Positions 1-9,800 of a stretch of 64,000 bases of DNA are shown here, in pieces. The stretch is from NCBI RefSeq assembly GCF_005280195.1, contig NZ_SZPR01000018.1, positions 155,524 through 219,523 of the forward strand, in the 5' to 3' direction. How positions within the stretch are numbered: position 1 is the stretch's first letter; the number at the start of each line of letters is the position of its first letter. Source of the DNA: Streptomyces galbus. Lineage in GTDB: Bacteria; Actinomycetota; Actinomycetes; Streptomycetales; Streptomycetaceae. A program made the translations under genes and the position numbers. The notes below the pieces were generated by a model. It saw only the letters and a program-made list of their open reading frames with translations. It had not been told where the DNA came from and did not search any database.

Positions 1-61
1 CCGCGGGAAGCGCGCCCCTCGGTGTGTCGAGGCCGCCGGACAGCGTCACGGCGGACCCCGG

Positions 62-1042
62 TCAGTCCTCCGTCGGCCGGTCCCCCGACGTGCCGTCGTC
101 GTCGCCGCCCGCCTTCGGCGGCTTCGGGGGACGCGTGCGCTCCCCGGGGCTCTCCCGCCGGTAGGGCGGCGTGCCCGGGCCCGTGTCGCCGTCGGCGGGG
201 CCGCCGTCACGGCGCCGCAGGTACCGCTCGAACTCGCGGGCGATCGCCTCCCCGGACGCCTCCGGCAGCTCCGCGGTGTCCCGGGCCTCCTCCAGCGTCT
301 GCACGTACTCGGCGACCTCGCTGTCCTCCGCGGCGAGCTGGTCCACGCCCACCTGCCACGCGCGCGCGTCGTCGGGCAGCTCGCCCAGCGGGATGCGCAC
401 GTCGATCAGGTCCTCCAGCCGGTTCAGCAGGGCCAGCGTGGCCTTCGGGTTCGGCGGCTGCGACACGTAGTGCGGCACGGCCGCCCACAGGCTCACCGCC
501 GGCACGCCCGCGTGCGTGCACGCCTCCTGCAGGACACCGACGATGCCCGTGGGCCCCTCGTACTTGGTCTCCTCCAGGTCCATCCGGCGGGCCAGGTCCG
601 GGTCGGACGTGGTGCCGCTGATCGGGACCGGACGGGTGTGCGGGGTGTCACCGAGCAGGGCACCCAGGATGACCACCAGCTCCACGCCCAGCTCGTGCGC
701 GAAGCCCAGCAGCTCGTTGCAGAACGAGCGCCAGCGCATGGACGGTTCGATGCCGCGGACCAGGACCAGGTCCCGCGGCTTCTCGCCGCCGACCCGCACC
801 ACCGACAGTCTCGTCGTCGGCCAGGTGATCTTGCGTACGCCCGCGTCCATCCACACCGTGGGACGGTTGACCTGGAAGTCGTAGTAGTCCTCGGCGTCGA
901 GCGCCGCGAACACCTCGCCCTTCCACTCCCTCTCGAGATGCGCGACCGCGGTGGAGGCGGCGTCGCCGGCATCGTTCCAGCCCTCGAACGCGGCCACCAT
1001 GACCGGGTCGATCAGCTCGGGAACCCCCTCGAGCTCGATCAC
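62..1042 (-). CDS. PAC2 (proteasome assembly chaperone) family protein
   Basis: 326-residue protein beginning VIELEGVPELIDPVMVAAFEGWNDAG, the usual opening of actinobacterial PAC2-family proteins. The GTG start at 1042 is chosen because AGGAGG lies about 7 bp upstream and the family fold starts here; an upstream in-frame ATG at 1078 would add 12 residues without homology. The C-terminal 50 residues are charged, proline-rich and probably disordered (GDGDTGPGTPP-like). PAC2 folds assist 20S proteasome assembly in eukaryotes and archaea; the role in actinobacteria is not established. It lies two loci from metH, the order also seen in M. tuberculosis (Rv2125 beside Rv2124c). A TAAGGT hexamer about 45 bp upstream could be its -10 element. 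Family assignment is firm, function is unknown. Confidence 0.85.
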   Translation of the reverse strand: MIELEGVPELIDPVMVAAFEGWNDAGDAASTAVAHLEREWKGEVFAALDAEDYYDFQVNRPTVWMDAGVRKITWPTTRLSVVRVGGEKPRDLVLVRGIEPSMRWRSFCNELLGFAHELGVELVVILGALLGDTPHTRPVPISGTTSDPDLARRMDLEETKYEGPTGIVGVLQEACTHAGVPAVSLWAAVPHYVSQPPNPKATLALLNRLEDLIDVRIPLGELPDDARAWQVGVDQLAAEDSEVAEYVQTLEEARDTAELPEASGEAIAREFERYLRRRDGGPADGDTGPGTPPYRRESPGERTRPPKPPKAGGDDDGTSGDRPTED

Positions 1043-1206
1043 CCAGCGCCTCCTTCCGACGTGCCCTCGCCTGACCACCCAACCTTACGGCGTGCGGCGG
1101 GGGCGCCCGCAGCCCCCTTGCACCGGGGACGAACGGATCACTGCCCCGTTCCCCACCGGTGAACACCCACCGGGGCGCGAAGATCGACGACGCGCGCCGG
1201 ACACCC

Positions 1207-1244
1207 CGAAGGGGCGGCTCCGCCGGTGCGGAGCCGCCCCTTCG
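1207..1244 (-). terminator. Terminator of the glp operon
   Basis: A perfect 17-bp stem (1207-1223 with 1228-1244) closes on a 4-nt loop, 17 bp past the glpD stop. Stem ends CGAA/TTCG give short A/T tracts on both strands, so it may also stop rightward transcription. Confidence 0.85.
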
Positions 1245-1260
1245 CGTCCTGCCGGGCCGG

Positions 1261-2877
1261 TCACTTCCCGTCGAGCACGTCCTGCACCTTCGCGCGGACC
1301 TCGTCGGTCGCCAGGCCCCGGATGGTCAGCGTCGTCCGGCGGCGCAGCACGTCGTCCGCCGTCTCGGCCCACTCGTGGTCCCGGGCGTAGACGACCTGGG
1401 CCCAGATCTCGGGGGCGTCGGGGTGGACGCGGCGGCCCAGCTCCGGGTCCTCGTTCGCCAGGCGGGCGATGTCGAAGGCCAGCGAACCGTAGTGGGTCGC
1501 CAGGTGCCTGGCGGTGTCGGCCGCCATGCGCGGGCCGGGCGCCGGGTTGTCGACGAGCAGCCGGTGGGCGACCGCGCGCGGGTTGGCGACACCCGGCAGC
1601 GGCAGCTTCTTCGGCAGCGAGGCGATCGGTTCGAAGTCGTCGCCGAGCGGGTGGCCGGGCAGCGCCTCCAGCTTCTTCATCACCGTGCGGCCGATGTGCC
1701 GGAACGTCGTCCACTTGCCGCCCGCGACGGACAGCATCCCGCCGCGGCCCTCGGTGACGACCGTCTCCCGCTTGGCCTTGGCGGTGTCACCGGGGCCGCC
1801 CGGCAACACGCGCAGACCCGCGAACGAGTACGTGATCAGGTCACGGGAGAGCTGCTGGTCCCGGACCGAGAACGCGGCCTCGTCCAGGATCTGGGCTATG
1901 TCCTTCTCGGTGACCGAGACGTCCGCCGGGTCGCCCTCGAACTCCTCGTCGGTGGTGCCGAGCAGCAGCATGTCCTCCCAGGGGAGGGCGAAGGTGATCC
2001 GGTACTTGTCGATGGGGGTCGCCAGGGCGGCCTTCCACGGGGAGGTCCGCTTCAGGACCAGGTGCGCGCCCTTCGACAGACGGATCGACGGCGCCGCGTT
2101 CGGGTCCTCCATCCTGCGCAGGTGATCGACCCACGGGCCGGTCGCGTTCAGCACCAGCCGGGCGTTCACGCCGAACTCGTCGCCGGAGATCCGGTCGCGC
2201 AGCTCGGCGCCGGTCACCCGGCCCCGGGTGAAGCGCAGGCCGGTGACCTCGGCGTGGTTCAGCACCACGGCGCCCGACTCGACCGCCGCGCGGACCGTCA
2301 TCAGCGCCATGCGGGCGTCGTTCATCTGGTCGTCGCCGTAGACGGCCACGGCCTTGAGGTTCTCGGTGCGCAGCTCCGGCACGTCCTGCGCCGCCTTGGC
2401 GGGGGAGAGCAGGTGGCCGACGCCGTCGCCGAACGCGGACAGCGCGGAGTAGGCGAACACGCCCGCCCCGAGCTTCGCCGCGCCGTGCGGCCCGCCCTTG
2501 TACACGGGGAGGTAGAAGGTCAGCGGGTTCGCCAGGTGGGGGGCCACCTGGCGGGAGACCGCACGGCGCTCGAAGTGGTTCTCCGCCACCAGCTTCACCG
2601 CGCCGGTCTGCAGGTAGCGCAGACCGCCGTGGAGCAGCTTGGAGGAGGCCGAGGAGGTGGCGCCGGCGAAGTCGCCGGCGTCGACCAGGGCCACCCTGAG
2701 GCCGGACTGCGCGGCGTGCCAGGCGGTGGAGATGCCCAGGATGCCGCCGCCGATCACCAGGAGGTCGTACTGCGCCTTGGAGAGCTGCTCCCGGGTCTCG
2801 GCTCGGCTCGGGGCGGAGCCGGAGGACGGGTGCGTCCCCAGGGCAGGCACGGACTGCAGGGTGGACTGAGTGGTCAT
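1261..2877 (-). CDS. glpD: Glycerol-3-phosphate dehydrogenase (FAD)
   Basis: 538-residue membrane-associated flavoenzyme that oxidises glycerol-3-phosphate to dihydroxyacetone phosphate and passes electrons to the quinone pool. The N-terminal FAD-binding Rossmann motif GGGILG is at about residues 43-48, followed by the DAO fold with the SSKLLHGGLRYL segment typical of GlpD, and a C-terminal helical cap. ATG start at 2877; about 35 N-terminal residues before the FAD motif are low-complexity. It is the last gene of the leftward glpF-glpK-glpD operon, 45 bp after glpK, and ends at a strong terminator. Length and motifs match the family. Confidence 0.97.
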   Translation of the reverse strand: MTTQSTLQSVPALGTHPSSGSAPSRAETREQLSKAQYDLLVIGGGILGISTAWHAAQSGLRVALVDAGDFAGATSSASSKLLHGGLRYLQTGAVKLVAENHFERRAVSRQVAPHLANPLTFYLPVYKGGPHGAAKLGAGVFAYSALSAFGDGVGHLLSPAKAAQDVPELRTENLKAVAVYGDDQMNDARMALMTVRAAVESGAVVLNHAEVTGLRFTRGRVTGAELRDRISGDEFGVNARLVLNATGPWVDHLRRMEDPNAAPSIRLSKGAHLVLKRTSPWKAALATPIDKYRITFALPWEDMLLLGTTDEEFEGDPADVSVTEKDIAQILDEAAFSVRDQQLSRDLITYSFAGLRVLPGGPGDTAKAKRETVVTEGRGGMLSVAGGKWTTFRHIGRTVMKKLEALPGHPLGDDFEPIASLPKKLPLPGVANPRAVAHRLLVDNPAPGPRMAADTARHLATHYGSLAFDIARLANEDPELGRRVHPDAPEIWAQVVYARDHEWAETADDVLRRRTTLTIRGLATDEVRAKVQDVLDGK

Positions 2878-2922
2878 GTCGGGTACTTACTCCTCGTCAG
2901 AGCTGTCGCGGGGGCAGGCAGC

Positions 2923-4461
2923 TCAGCTCTCGTCCTCGATCCAGCCCATGGTCCGCTCGACGGCCTTGAGCCAGTTCTTGTACTCACGGTCGCGGGTCTC
3001 CGCGTCCATGCGGGGGGTCCACTCGGCGGCCCGGCGCCAGTTGGCGCGCAGGTCGTCGGTGCTGTTCCAGAAGCCGACGGCGAGGCCGGCGGCGTAGGCG
3101 GCGCCGAGGCAGGTGGTCTCGGCGACCATCGGGCGCACCACGGGCGCGTCCAGGACGTCCGAGAGGGTCTGCATCAGCAGGTTGTTGGCGGTCATGCCGC
3201 CGTCGACCTTGAGGGTCACCAGCTCGACGCCGGAGTCCTTCACCATGGCGTCGGCGATCTCCCGGGTCTGCCACGCGGTGGCCTCCAGGACGGCCCGCGC
3301 GAGGTGCGCCTTGGTCACGTACCGGGTGAGGCCGGCGATCACACCGCGGGCGTCGGAGCGCCAGTGCGGGGCGAACAGGCCGGAGAAGGCGGGCACGAAG
3401 TAGGCGCCGCCGTTGTCCTCCACCGACAGCGCGAGCGTCTCGATCTCGGCGGCGGTGGAGATCAGGCCCATTTGGTCGCGCATCCACTGCACCAGCGAGC
3501 CGGTGACGGCGATCGAGCCCTCCAGGGCGTAGACCGTGTCCTGGTCGCCGATCTTGTAGCCGACGGTGGTGAGCAGGCCGGCGTACGAGTTGATGATCTT
3601 CTCGCCGGTGTTCATCACCATGAAGGTGCCGGTGCCGTACGTCGACTTGGTCTCGCCCTCGGAGAAGCAGGTCTGGCCGAACAGGGCCGCCTGCTGGTCG
3701 CCGAGCGCGGAGGCGACCGGGATGCCGCCGAGCAGGTCGCCGAGCTTGCCGCCCTTGATCTCGCCGTAGACCTCGGCGGAGGAGCGGATCTCGGGCAGGA
3801 TCTGCAGCGGCACGCCGATCGACTCGGCGATCCGCTCGTCCCACTCCATCGTGTGGAGGTTCATCAGCAGGGTGCGGGAGGCGTTGGTGACGTCGGTGAC
3901 GTGCCGGCCGCCGTCGACCCCGCCGGTCAGGTTCCAGATGACCCAGCTGTCCATGGTGCCGAACAGGATGTCGCCGGCCTCGGCGCGCTCCTGGAGGCCC
4001 TCGACGTTCTCCAGCAGCCAGCGGGCCTTGGGGCCGGCGAAGTAGGAGGCGAGGGGCAGGCCGGTCTCGCGGCGGAAGCGGTCCTGGCCGACGTTGCGGC
4101 CGAGCTCGCGGCACAGGCCGTCGGTGCGGGTGTCCTGCCAGACGATGGCGTTGTGGACGGGCTCACCGGTGTTCTTGTCCCACAGCACGGTGGTCTCGCG
4201 CTGGTTGGTGATGCCGATGGCCTTGATGTCGTCGCGGGTGATGCCGGCCTTCTCGACGGCGCCGGCGACGACCTCCTGGACGTTGGTCCAGATCTCGGTG
4301 GCGTCGTGCTCGACCCAGCCGGGCTTGGGGAAGATCTGCTCGTGCTCCTTCTGGTCGACGGAGACGATGCGCCCGTCGCGGTCGAAGACGATGCAGCGCG
4401 AGGAGGTGGTGCCCTGGTCGATGGCGGCGATGAACGGGCCGGCGGTGTGGGCGTCGGTCAC
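2923..4461 (-). CDS. glpK: Glycerol kinase
   Basis: 512-residue FGGY-family kinase that phosphorylates glycerol with ATP, trapping it as glycerol-3-phosphate. The phosphate-binding DQGTTS loop is at residues 15-20; the [22 protein letters not shown] and DGGMTANN segments typical of GlpK are present. The GTG start at 4461 has AGGAG at a 6-bp spacing. It is the middle gene of the glp operon, between the facilitator and the dehydrogenase; expression should follow the GylR-controlled promoter ahead of glpF. Confidence 0.98.
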   Translation of the reverse strand: MTDAHTAGPFIAAIDQGTTSSRCIVFDRDGRIVSVDQKEHEQIFPKPGWVEHDATEIWTNVQEVVAGAVEKAGITRDDIKAIGITNQRETTVLWDKNTGEPVHNAIVWQDTRTDGLCRELGRNVGQDRFRRETGLPLASYFAGPKARWLLENVEGLQERAEAGDILFGTMDSWVIWNLTGGVDGGRHVTDVTNASRTLLMNLHTMEWDERIAESIGVPLQILPEIRSSAEVYGEIKGGKLGDLLGGIPVASALGDQQAALFGQTCFSEGETKSTYGTGTFMVMNTGEKIINSYAGLLTTVGYKIGDQDTVYALEGSIAVTGSLVQWMRDQMGLISTAAEIETLALSVEDNGGAYFVPAFSGLFAPHWRSDARGVIAGLTRYVTKAHLARAVLEATAWQTREIADAMVKDSGVELVTLKVDGGMTANNLLMQTLSDVLDAPVVRPMVAETTCLGAAYAAGLAVGFWNSTDDLRANWRRAAEWTPRMDAETRDREYKNWLKAVERTMGWIEDES

Positions 4462-4572
4462 TGTGTGCTCCTGGGAGGGTTCCGTGGTCTTGAGGGCTTG
4501 TACGTACGGCGTGCGCCGGGAGTTTCGTGCTCCTCACCCGGACGGGCGAAGCGCGCTGCCGAAACTCGGTGA

Positions 4573-5367
4573 CTAGGCGAAAGCCACGTTGTAGATGCCT
4601 GCCGCGAGGGCGCCGCCGATCAGCGGGCCGACCACGGGGACCCAGGCGTAGCTCCAGTCGGAGCCGCCCTTGTTGGGCAGGGGCAGGAGGGAGTGCACGA
4701 TGCGCGGACCGAGGTCACGGGCCGGGTTGATCGCGTAGCCGGTCGGTCCGCCGAGGGACAGGCCGATGGAGACCACCACGAGCGCGGTGATCAGCGCGCC
4801 CAGGTTGCCGAGGCCGTTGCCCTTGTCGTTCAGGCCCTGCGTGAGCACGGCCAGCACCAGCACCACGGTGCCGATGATCTCGGTGGCGAGGTTCTGCACC
4901 GCGTTGCGGATCTCCGGGCCGGTGGAGAAGACGCCCAGGACCGGGCCGGCGCCCTTCTCCTGGGCCTCGACGGCCTTGGCCGCCGTGGCCTGCGCACCCG
5001 GGCCGCCGACGATCTCCCGGTCGGTGAGGTGCGCGTGGAACTGGCCGTAGTAGGCGGCCCAGACCAGGGTCGCGCCGATCATGGCGCCGAGGATCTGTCC
5101 GCCCCAGTACACGGGCACGTTGCTCCAGTCGCCGTCCTTGATGGCGAGGGCGAGCGTCACGGCCGGGTTGAGGTGGGCGCCCGACAGGGGTGCCGAGGTG
5201 TAGACCGCGGTGAGCACGGCGAAGCCCCACCCGAAGGTGATGGCGAGCCAACCGGCGTTGCGGGCCTTGGAGGCCTTCAGCGTGACGGCGGCGCAGACAC
5301 CGCCGCCGAGCAGGATGAGTATGGCGGTACCGATGGTCTCGCCGATGAAGATGTCGGAGCTGGACAC
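4573..5367 (-). CDS. glpF: Glycerol uptake facilitator (aquaglyceroporin)
   Basis: 264-residue MIP-family channel with six predicted membrane spans and both NPA boxes (NPAV at 67-70 and NPAR at 214-217; the Arg after the second NPA is the selectivity-filter Arg). It carries glycerol across the membrane by diffusion. GTG start at 5367 with AGGAG upstream. First gene of the operon; the 363-bp region upstream holds the presumed operon promoter and a GylR-type palindrome. Confidence 0.97.
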   Translation of the reverse strand: MSSSDIFIGETIGTAILILLGGGVCAAVTLKASKARNAGWLAITFGWGFAVLTAVYTSAPLSGAHLNPAVTLALAIKDGDWSNVPVYWGGQILGAMIGATLVWAAYYGQFHAHLTDREIVGGPGAQATAAKAVEAQEKGAGPVLGVFSTGPEIRNAVQNLATEIIGTVVLVLAVLTQGLNDKGNGLGNLGALITALVVVSIGLSLGGPTGYAINPARDLGPRIVHSLLPLPNKGGSDWSYAWVPVVGPLIGGALAAGIYNVAFA

Positions 5368-5730
5368 CCGCGACTCCTTTGTCCTTCGTCCAGGGAAGCC
5401 GATCCCCGGGTCCCGCCGGGGATCTGGCGCCCTCGGTGATGAGAGCGATGCCGGCCCTTGGCGTTGTCACACTCTAGCGCGTATTGCCGGTAGGTGTTCG
5501 ACAATGCCGACCGATGGACGGGAGTCTTGCTGTGGCGTTACGCACCCGTCAAGAGTCCTGTTATCGAAAGCACGATCGTTATTGATCGCCCTGTGCTATC
5601 GATCTCCGCGGGTCCGTCCGACGGGTCACCCTTTTTGTCCGGTGCAGGGTAGATAAAAACCGGAACGCCTGCCAGGCGTCCCGGTGGGGACGGTGGTCCG
5701 GCTCCCCGCGGCAACGCCCGGGGGAACCGC
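5368..5730. other. glpF-gylR intergenic control region
   Basis: 363 bp without a convincing gene. It holds a GylR-type palindrome (5496-5512) and, 20 bp closer to glpF on the minus strand, a TAGAGT hexamer (complement of 5471-5476) that could be the operon -10, so the palindrome would cover the -35. The part nearest gylR (5600-5690) is locally AT-rich for this genome and may hold the gylR transcription end; no strong hairpin is visible there. Confidence 0.6.
5496..5512 (-). promoter_or_regulatory. Probable GylR operator of the glp operon
   Basis: The 17-mer GTTCGACAATGCCGACC differs at two positions from the perfect palindrome ahead of gylR (6615-6631). It lies about where a -35 would be relative to the TAGAGT hexamer, so binding should repress. 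IclR-family operators are typically 14-17-bp palindromes of this kind. Confidence 0.65.
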
Positions 5731-6504
5731 TCAGAAGCGCCCGGCGCCCAGGTCCCGCGACACCGCGCGGGCGCAGTCCCGCACCGCCGCGATCAGCTCG
5801 GGCCGCAGTGCTCCCTCTTCGTCGGGCCGGCACAGGCGCTCCACGGCGCCGGTGATGCCGACCGCGCCGACCGGCATGCGCCGCCGGTCGTGGATGGGGG
5901 CGGCGATGGACGCGACGCCCTCCCAGGTCTCCTCCACGTCGGCCGCGTAGCCCCGCGCGCGCGTGATGTCCAGGAGCTGCTCGAAGTCGTCGAGATCGCA
6001 CACGGTGCGGTCGGTGAACGCCTTGCGGTCGGCCTCCAGGGCCTCGCTGTGCGCCACCGGGTCGTACGCCGACAGCACCTTGCCCAGGGCGGTGGAGTGC
6101 AGCGGCTGCATGGCGCCGATCTCCAGTACCTGCCGGCTGTCGTCGGGGCGGAAGACGTGGTGCACGATCAGCACGCCCTGCTGGTGCAGGACGCCGAGGT
6201 GGACGCTCTCGCCGCTGGAGCGGGCCAGGTCGTCCGTCCAGACCAGGGCCCGGGCCCGCAGCTCGTGCACGTCCAGGTAGGTGGTGCCCAGGCGCAGCAG
6301 CTCGGCGCCGAGCTGGTAGCGGCCGGAGGCCTCGTCCTGCTCCACGAACCCCTCCTGCTGGAGCGTGCGCAGGATGCCGTGGGCGGTGCCCTTGGCCAGG
6401 CCCAGGGACGAGGCGATGTCCGACAGGCCGAGCCGCCGCTCACCGCCCGCGAGCAGCCGCAGCATCGCGGCCGCCCGTTCGAGCGACTGGATGTTCCGTG
6501 CCAT
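5731..6504 (-). CDS. gylR: IclR-family glycerol operon repressor
   Basis: 257-residue IclR-type regulator. The N-terminal winged helix-turn-helix spans about residues 1-65 (SDIASSLGLAKGTAHGILRTL is the recognition region), followed by the effector-binding domain. In S. coelicolor GylR represses the adjacent glycerol operon and its own gene, with glycerol-3-phosphate as inducer. Located directly upstream of glpF in the same orientation, as in that species. ATG start at 6504. A perfect 17-bp palindrome lies about 110 bp upstream, consistent with autoregulation. Confidence 0.93.
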   Translation of the reverse strand: MARNIQSLERAAAMLRLLAGGERRLGLSDIASSLGLAKGTAHGILRTLQQEGFVEQDEASGRYQLGAELLRLGTTYLDVHELRARALVWTDDLARSSGESVHLGVLHQQGVLIVHHVFRPDDSRQVLEIGAMQPLHSTALGKVLSAYDPVAHSEALEADRKAFTDRTVCDLDDFEQLLDITRARGYAADVEETWEGVASIAAPIHDRRRMPVGAVGITGAVERLCRPDEEGALRPELIAAVRDCARAVSRDLGAGRF

Positions 6505-6855
6505 CGCCGTCCTGCCTCCGTCCCCTTCGACCGTCCGGCCCGCGGCCGTCCCGCCTGTCCGCGCGGGCGCTCCGGCGGGCGTCCGCCCGAGTGCGCGCAG
6601 CGCGTGCTGTCACCGTTCGGCAATGCCGAACACTACCGGTCCATGCCGACCTCCCGCCAATGGTCTGACGACATGCGTTCCGACGTCCGCCCCCCGGAAG
6701 TGGCCCGGCCGTCATCGGCGTCCGTCCCGTGGACGCCCTGACGATATGCCCTCCGTCCCGGCTACTCTGACGGCGTGCGCTCTCCCCGCGAGCCGTCGTG
6801 CACGCATCCTGGGAGAGGCAAAGCCGACAGCCGTCGCACCCGAGGGAGCCCTTCC
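6505..6855. other. gylR-metH divergent intergenic region
   Basis: 351 bp between the divergent starts. It contains the perfect GylR-type palindrome and a further TGCCGAC half-site at 6644-6650. On the metH side, TACTCT near 6762 is a possible -10 element. I looked for a cobalamin or SAM riboswitch in the metH leader and recognised none. Confidence 0.6.
6615..6631 (-). promoter_or_regulatory. Perfect palindrome, probable GylR autoregulatory operator
   Basis: GTTCGGCA-A-TGCCGAAC is a perfect 8+1+8 palindrome in the gylR upstream region. It matches the site ahead of glpF at 15 of 17 positions, which marks both as sites of the same regulator. Confidence 0.75.
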
Positions 6856-9800
6856 ATGGCCTCTGTGCCGCCGACCCCTTCCGCCGACAGCCGGGCCCGT
6901 GTGTCCGCGCTCCGTGAGGCCCTCGCCACCCGTGTGGTGGTCGCCGACGGGGCGATGGGCACGATGCTCCAGGCCCAGGAGCCCACCCTGGCGGACTTCC
7001 AGCAGCTCGAGGGCTGCAACGAGATCCTCAACGTCACCCGGCCCGACATCGTGCGCTCGGTGCACGAGGCGTACTTCGAGGCGGGGGTCGACTGCGTCGA
7101 GACCAACACGTTCGGCGCCAACCACGCGGCCATGGCCGAGTACGACATCGCCGACCGCGTCGAGGAACTGTCCGAGGCGGGCGCCCGCATCGCCCGCGAG
7201 ACGGCCGACGACCACACCGCCCGCGACGGCCGCCAGCGCTGGGTGCTGGGCTCCATCGGCCCGGGCACGAAGCTGCCCACCCTCGGCCACGTCCCCTACG
7301 GCACGATCCGCGACGGCTTCCAGCAGAACGCCGAGGGCCTGCTGGCCGGCGGCGCCGACGCCCTCATCGTGGAGACCACGCAGGACCTGCTGCAGACCAA
7401 GGCATCGGTGCTGGGCGCCCGGCGCGCGATGGAGGCGACGGGCGTCGAGGTGCCGTTGCTGGTGTCGATGGCGTTCGAGACGACCGGCACGATGCTGCTC
7501 GGCTCGGAGATCGGCGCCGCCCTGACGGCGCTGGAGCCGCTGGGCATCGACATGATCGGCCTCAACTGTTCGACCGGCCCCGCCGAGATGAGCGAGCACC
7601 TGCGCTACCTCACGCGCCACGCGCGGATCCCGCTGCTGTGCATGCCGAACGCGGGTCTGCCCATCCTCACCAAGGACGGCGCCCACTTCCCGCTCGACCC
7701 CGAGGGCCTGGCGGACGCCCAGGAGACCTTCGTCCGCGACTACGGCCTGAACCTGGTCGGCGGCTGCTGCGGCACCACCCCCGAACACCTGCGCCGGCTC
7801 GTCGAGCGGGTGCGCGGCGCCGCCCCCGCCGAACGCTCCCCGCAGCCCGAGCCGGGCGCGGCCTCCCTCTACCAGTCGGTGCCGTTCCGCCAGGACACCT
7901 CCTACCTGGCGATCGGGGAGCGCACCAACGCCAACGGCTCCAAGAAGTTCCGTGAGGCGATGCTGGCGGGCCGCTGGGACGACTGCGTGGAGATCGCGCG
8001 CGAGCAGATCCGCGAGGGCGCGCACATGCTCGACCTGTGCGTCGACTACGTCGGCCGGGACGGGGTGGCGGACATGCGGCAGCTGGCGGGGCGGCTGGCG
8101 ACGGCCTCCACGCTGCCGATCGTGCTGGACTCCACCGAGGTCGACGTCATCCAGGCCGGCCTGGAGAAGCTGGGCGGCCGCGCGGTGATCAACTCCGTGA
8201 ACTACGAGGACGGGGACGGGCCCGAGTCGCGGTTCGCGCGGGTCACCCGGCTGGCCAAGGAGCACGGGGCGGCGCTGATCGCGCTGACCATCGACGAGGA
8301 GGGCCAGGCCCGCACCCCCGAGAAGAAGGTCGAGATCGCCGAACGCCTCATCGACGACCTCACCGGCAACTGGGGGATCCGCGAGGCGGACATCCTCATC
8401 GACACCCTCACCTTCACGATCTGCACGGGCCAGGAGGAGTCCCGCAAGGACGGCGTGGCGACCATCGAGGCGATCCGCGAACTCAAGCGCCGCCACCCCG
8501 AGGTGCAGACCACCCTGGGCCTGTCCAACATCTCCTTCGGCCTGAACCCGGCCGCGCGCATCCTGCTCAACTCCGTCTTCCTCGACGAGTGCGTCAAGGC
8601 CGGCCTCGACTCCGCCATCGTCCACGCGTCGAAGATCCTGCCGATCGCGCGGTTCAGCGAGGAGGAGGTCCGCACCGCCCTCGACCTGATCCACGACCGG
8701 CGCAGCGAGGGCTACGACCCGCTGCAGAAGCTCATGCAGCTCTTCGAGGGCGCCACCGCGAAGTCGCTGAAGGCGGGCCGGGCCGAGGAACTGGCCGCGC
8801 TGCCGCTGGACGAGCGGCTCAAGCGGCGCATCATCGACGGCGAGCGCAACGGCCTGGAGGCCGACCTCGACGAGGCGCTGCGGACGCGTCCGGCGCTGGA
8901 CATCGTCAACGAGACGCTGCTGGACGGCATGAAGGTCGTCGGCGAGCTGTTCGGCTCCGGGCAGATGCAGCTGCCGTTCGTCCTGCAGTCCGCCGAGGTG
9001 ATGAAGGCCGCCGTCGCCCACCTCGAACCGCACATGGAGAAGGTCGAGGGCGAGGAGGCCGGCAAGGGCACCATCGTGCTGGCGACCGTGCGCGGCGACG
9101 TCCACGACATCGGCAAGAACCTCGTCGACATCATCCTGTCCAACAACGGCTACAACGTCGTCAACCTCGGCATCAAGCAGCCCGTCTCCGCGATCCTGGA
9201 GGCCGCCGAGGAGCACAAGGCCGACGTCATCGGCATGTCCGGGCTCCTGGTCAAGTCCACGGTGATCATGAAGGAGAACCTGGAGGAGCTCAACCAGCGC
9301 GGTCTCGCGGCCGACTTCCCGGTCATCCTCGGCGGCGCGGCGCTCACCCGCGCGTACGTCGAGCAGGACCTGCACGAGATCTACCAGGGCGAGGTGCGCT
9401 ACGCCCGGGACGCCTTCGAGGGCCTGCGCCTGATGGACGCCCTGATCGGCGTCAAGCGCGGGGTGCCCGGGGCCAAGCTGCCCGAGCTCAGGCAGCGCCG
9501 GGTGCGGGCCGCCACCGTGGAGGTCGAGGAGCGCCCCGAGGAAGGGCACGTGCGCTCCGACGTGGCCACGGACAACCCCGTGCCCGAGCCGCCGTTCTTC
9601 GGCACCCGCATCATCAAGGGCATCCCGCTCAAGGAGTACGCCTCCTGGCTCGACGAGGGCGCCCTGTTCAAGGGCCAGTGGGGCCTGAAGCAGGCCCGCA
9701 CCGGCGAGGGACCGACGTACGAGGAGCTCGTCGAGACGGAGGGCCGGCCCCGGCTGCGCGGTCTGCTGGACCGCCTCCAGACGGACAACCTGCTCGAGGC

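Noticed and set aside
1159-4572. 1137-codon open frame on the plus strand
   Set aside because: Antisense to glpD and glpK; its length follows from GC bias and its composition is Val/Gly/Gln-rich with no domain.
5630-5660. TTGTCCGGTG near the end of the glpF-gylR gap
   Set aside because: Resembles the PafBC upstream element but has an extra base, and a -10 at the right distance in front of a gene is lacking.
6732-6855. Possible cobalamin or SAM riboswitch before metH
   Set aside because: No B12 box or SAM-type conserved core recognised, and the leader is short.
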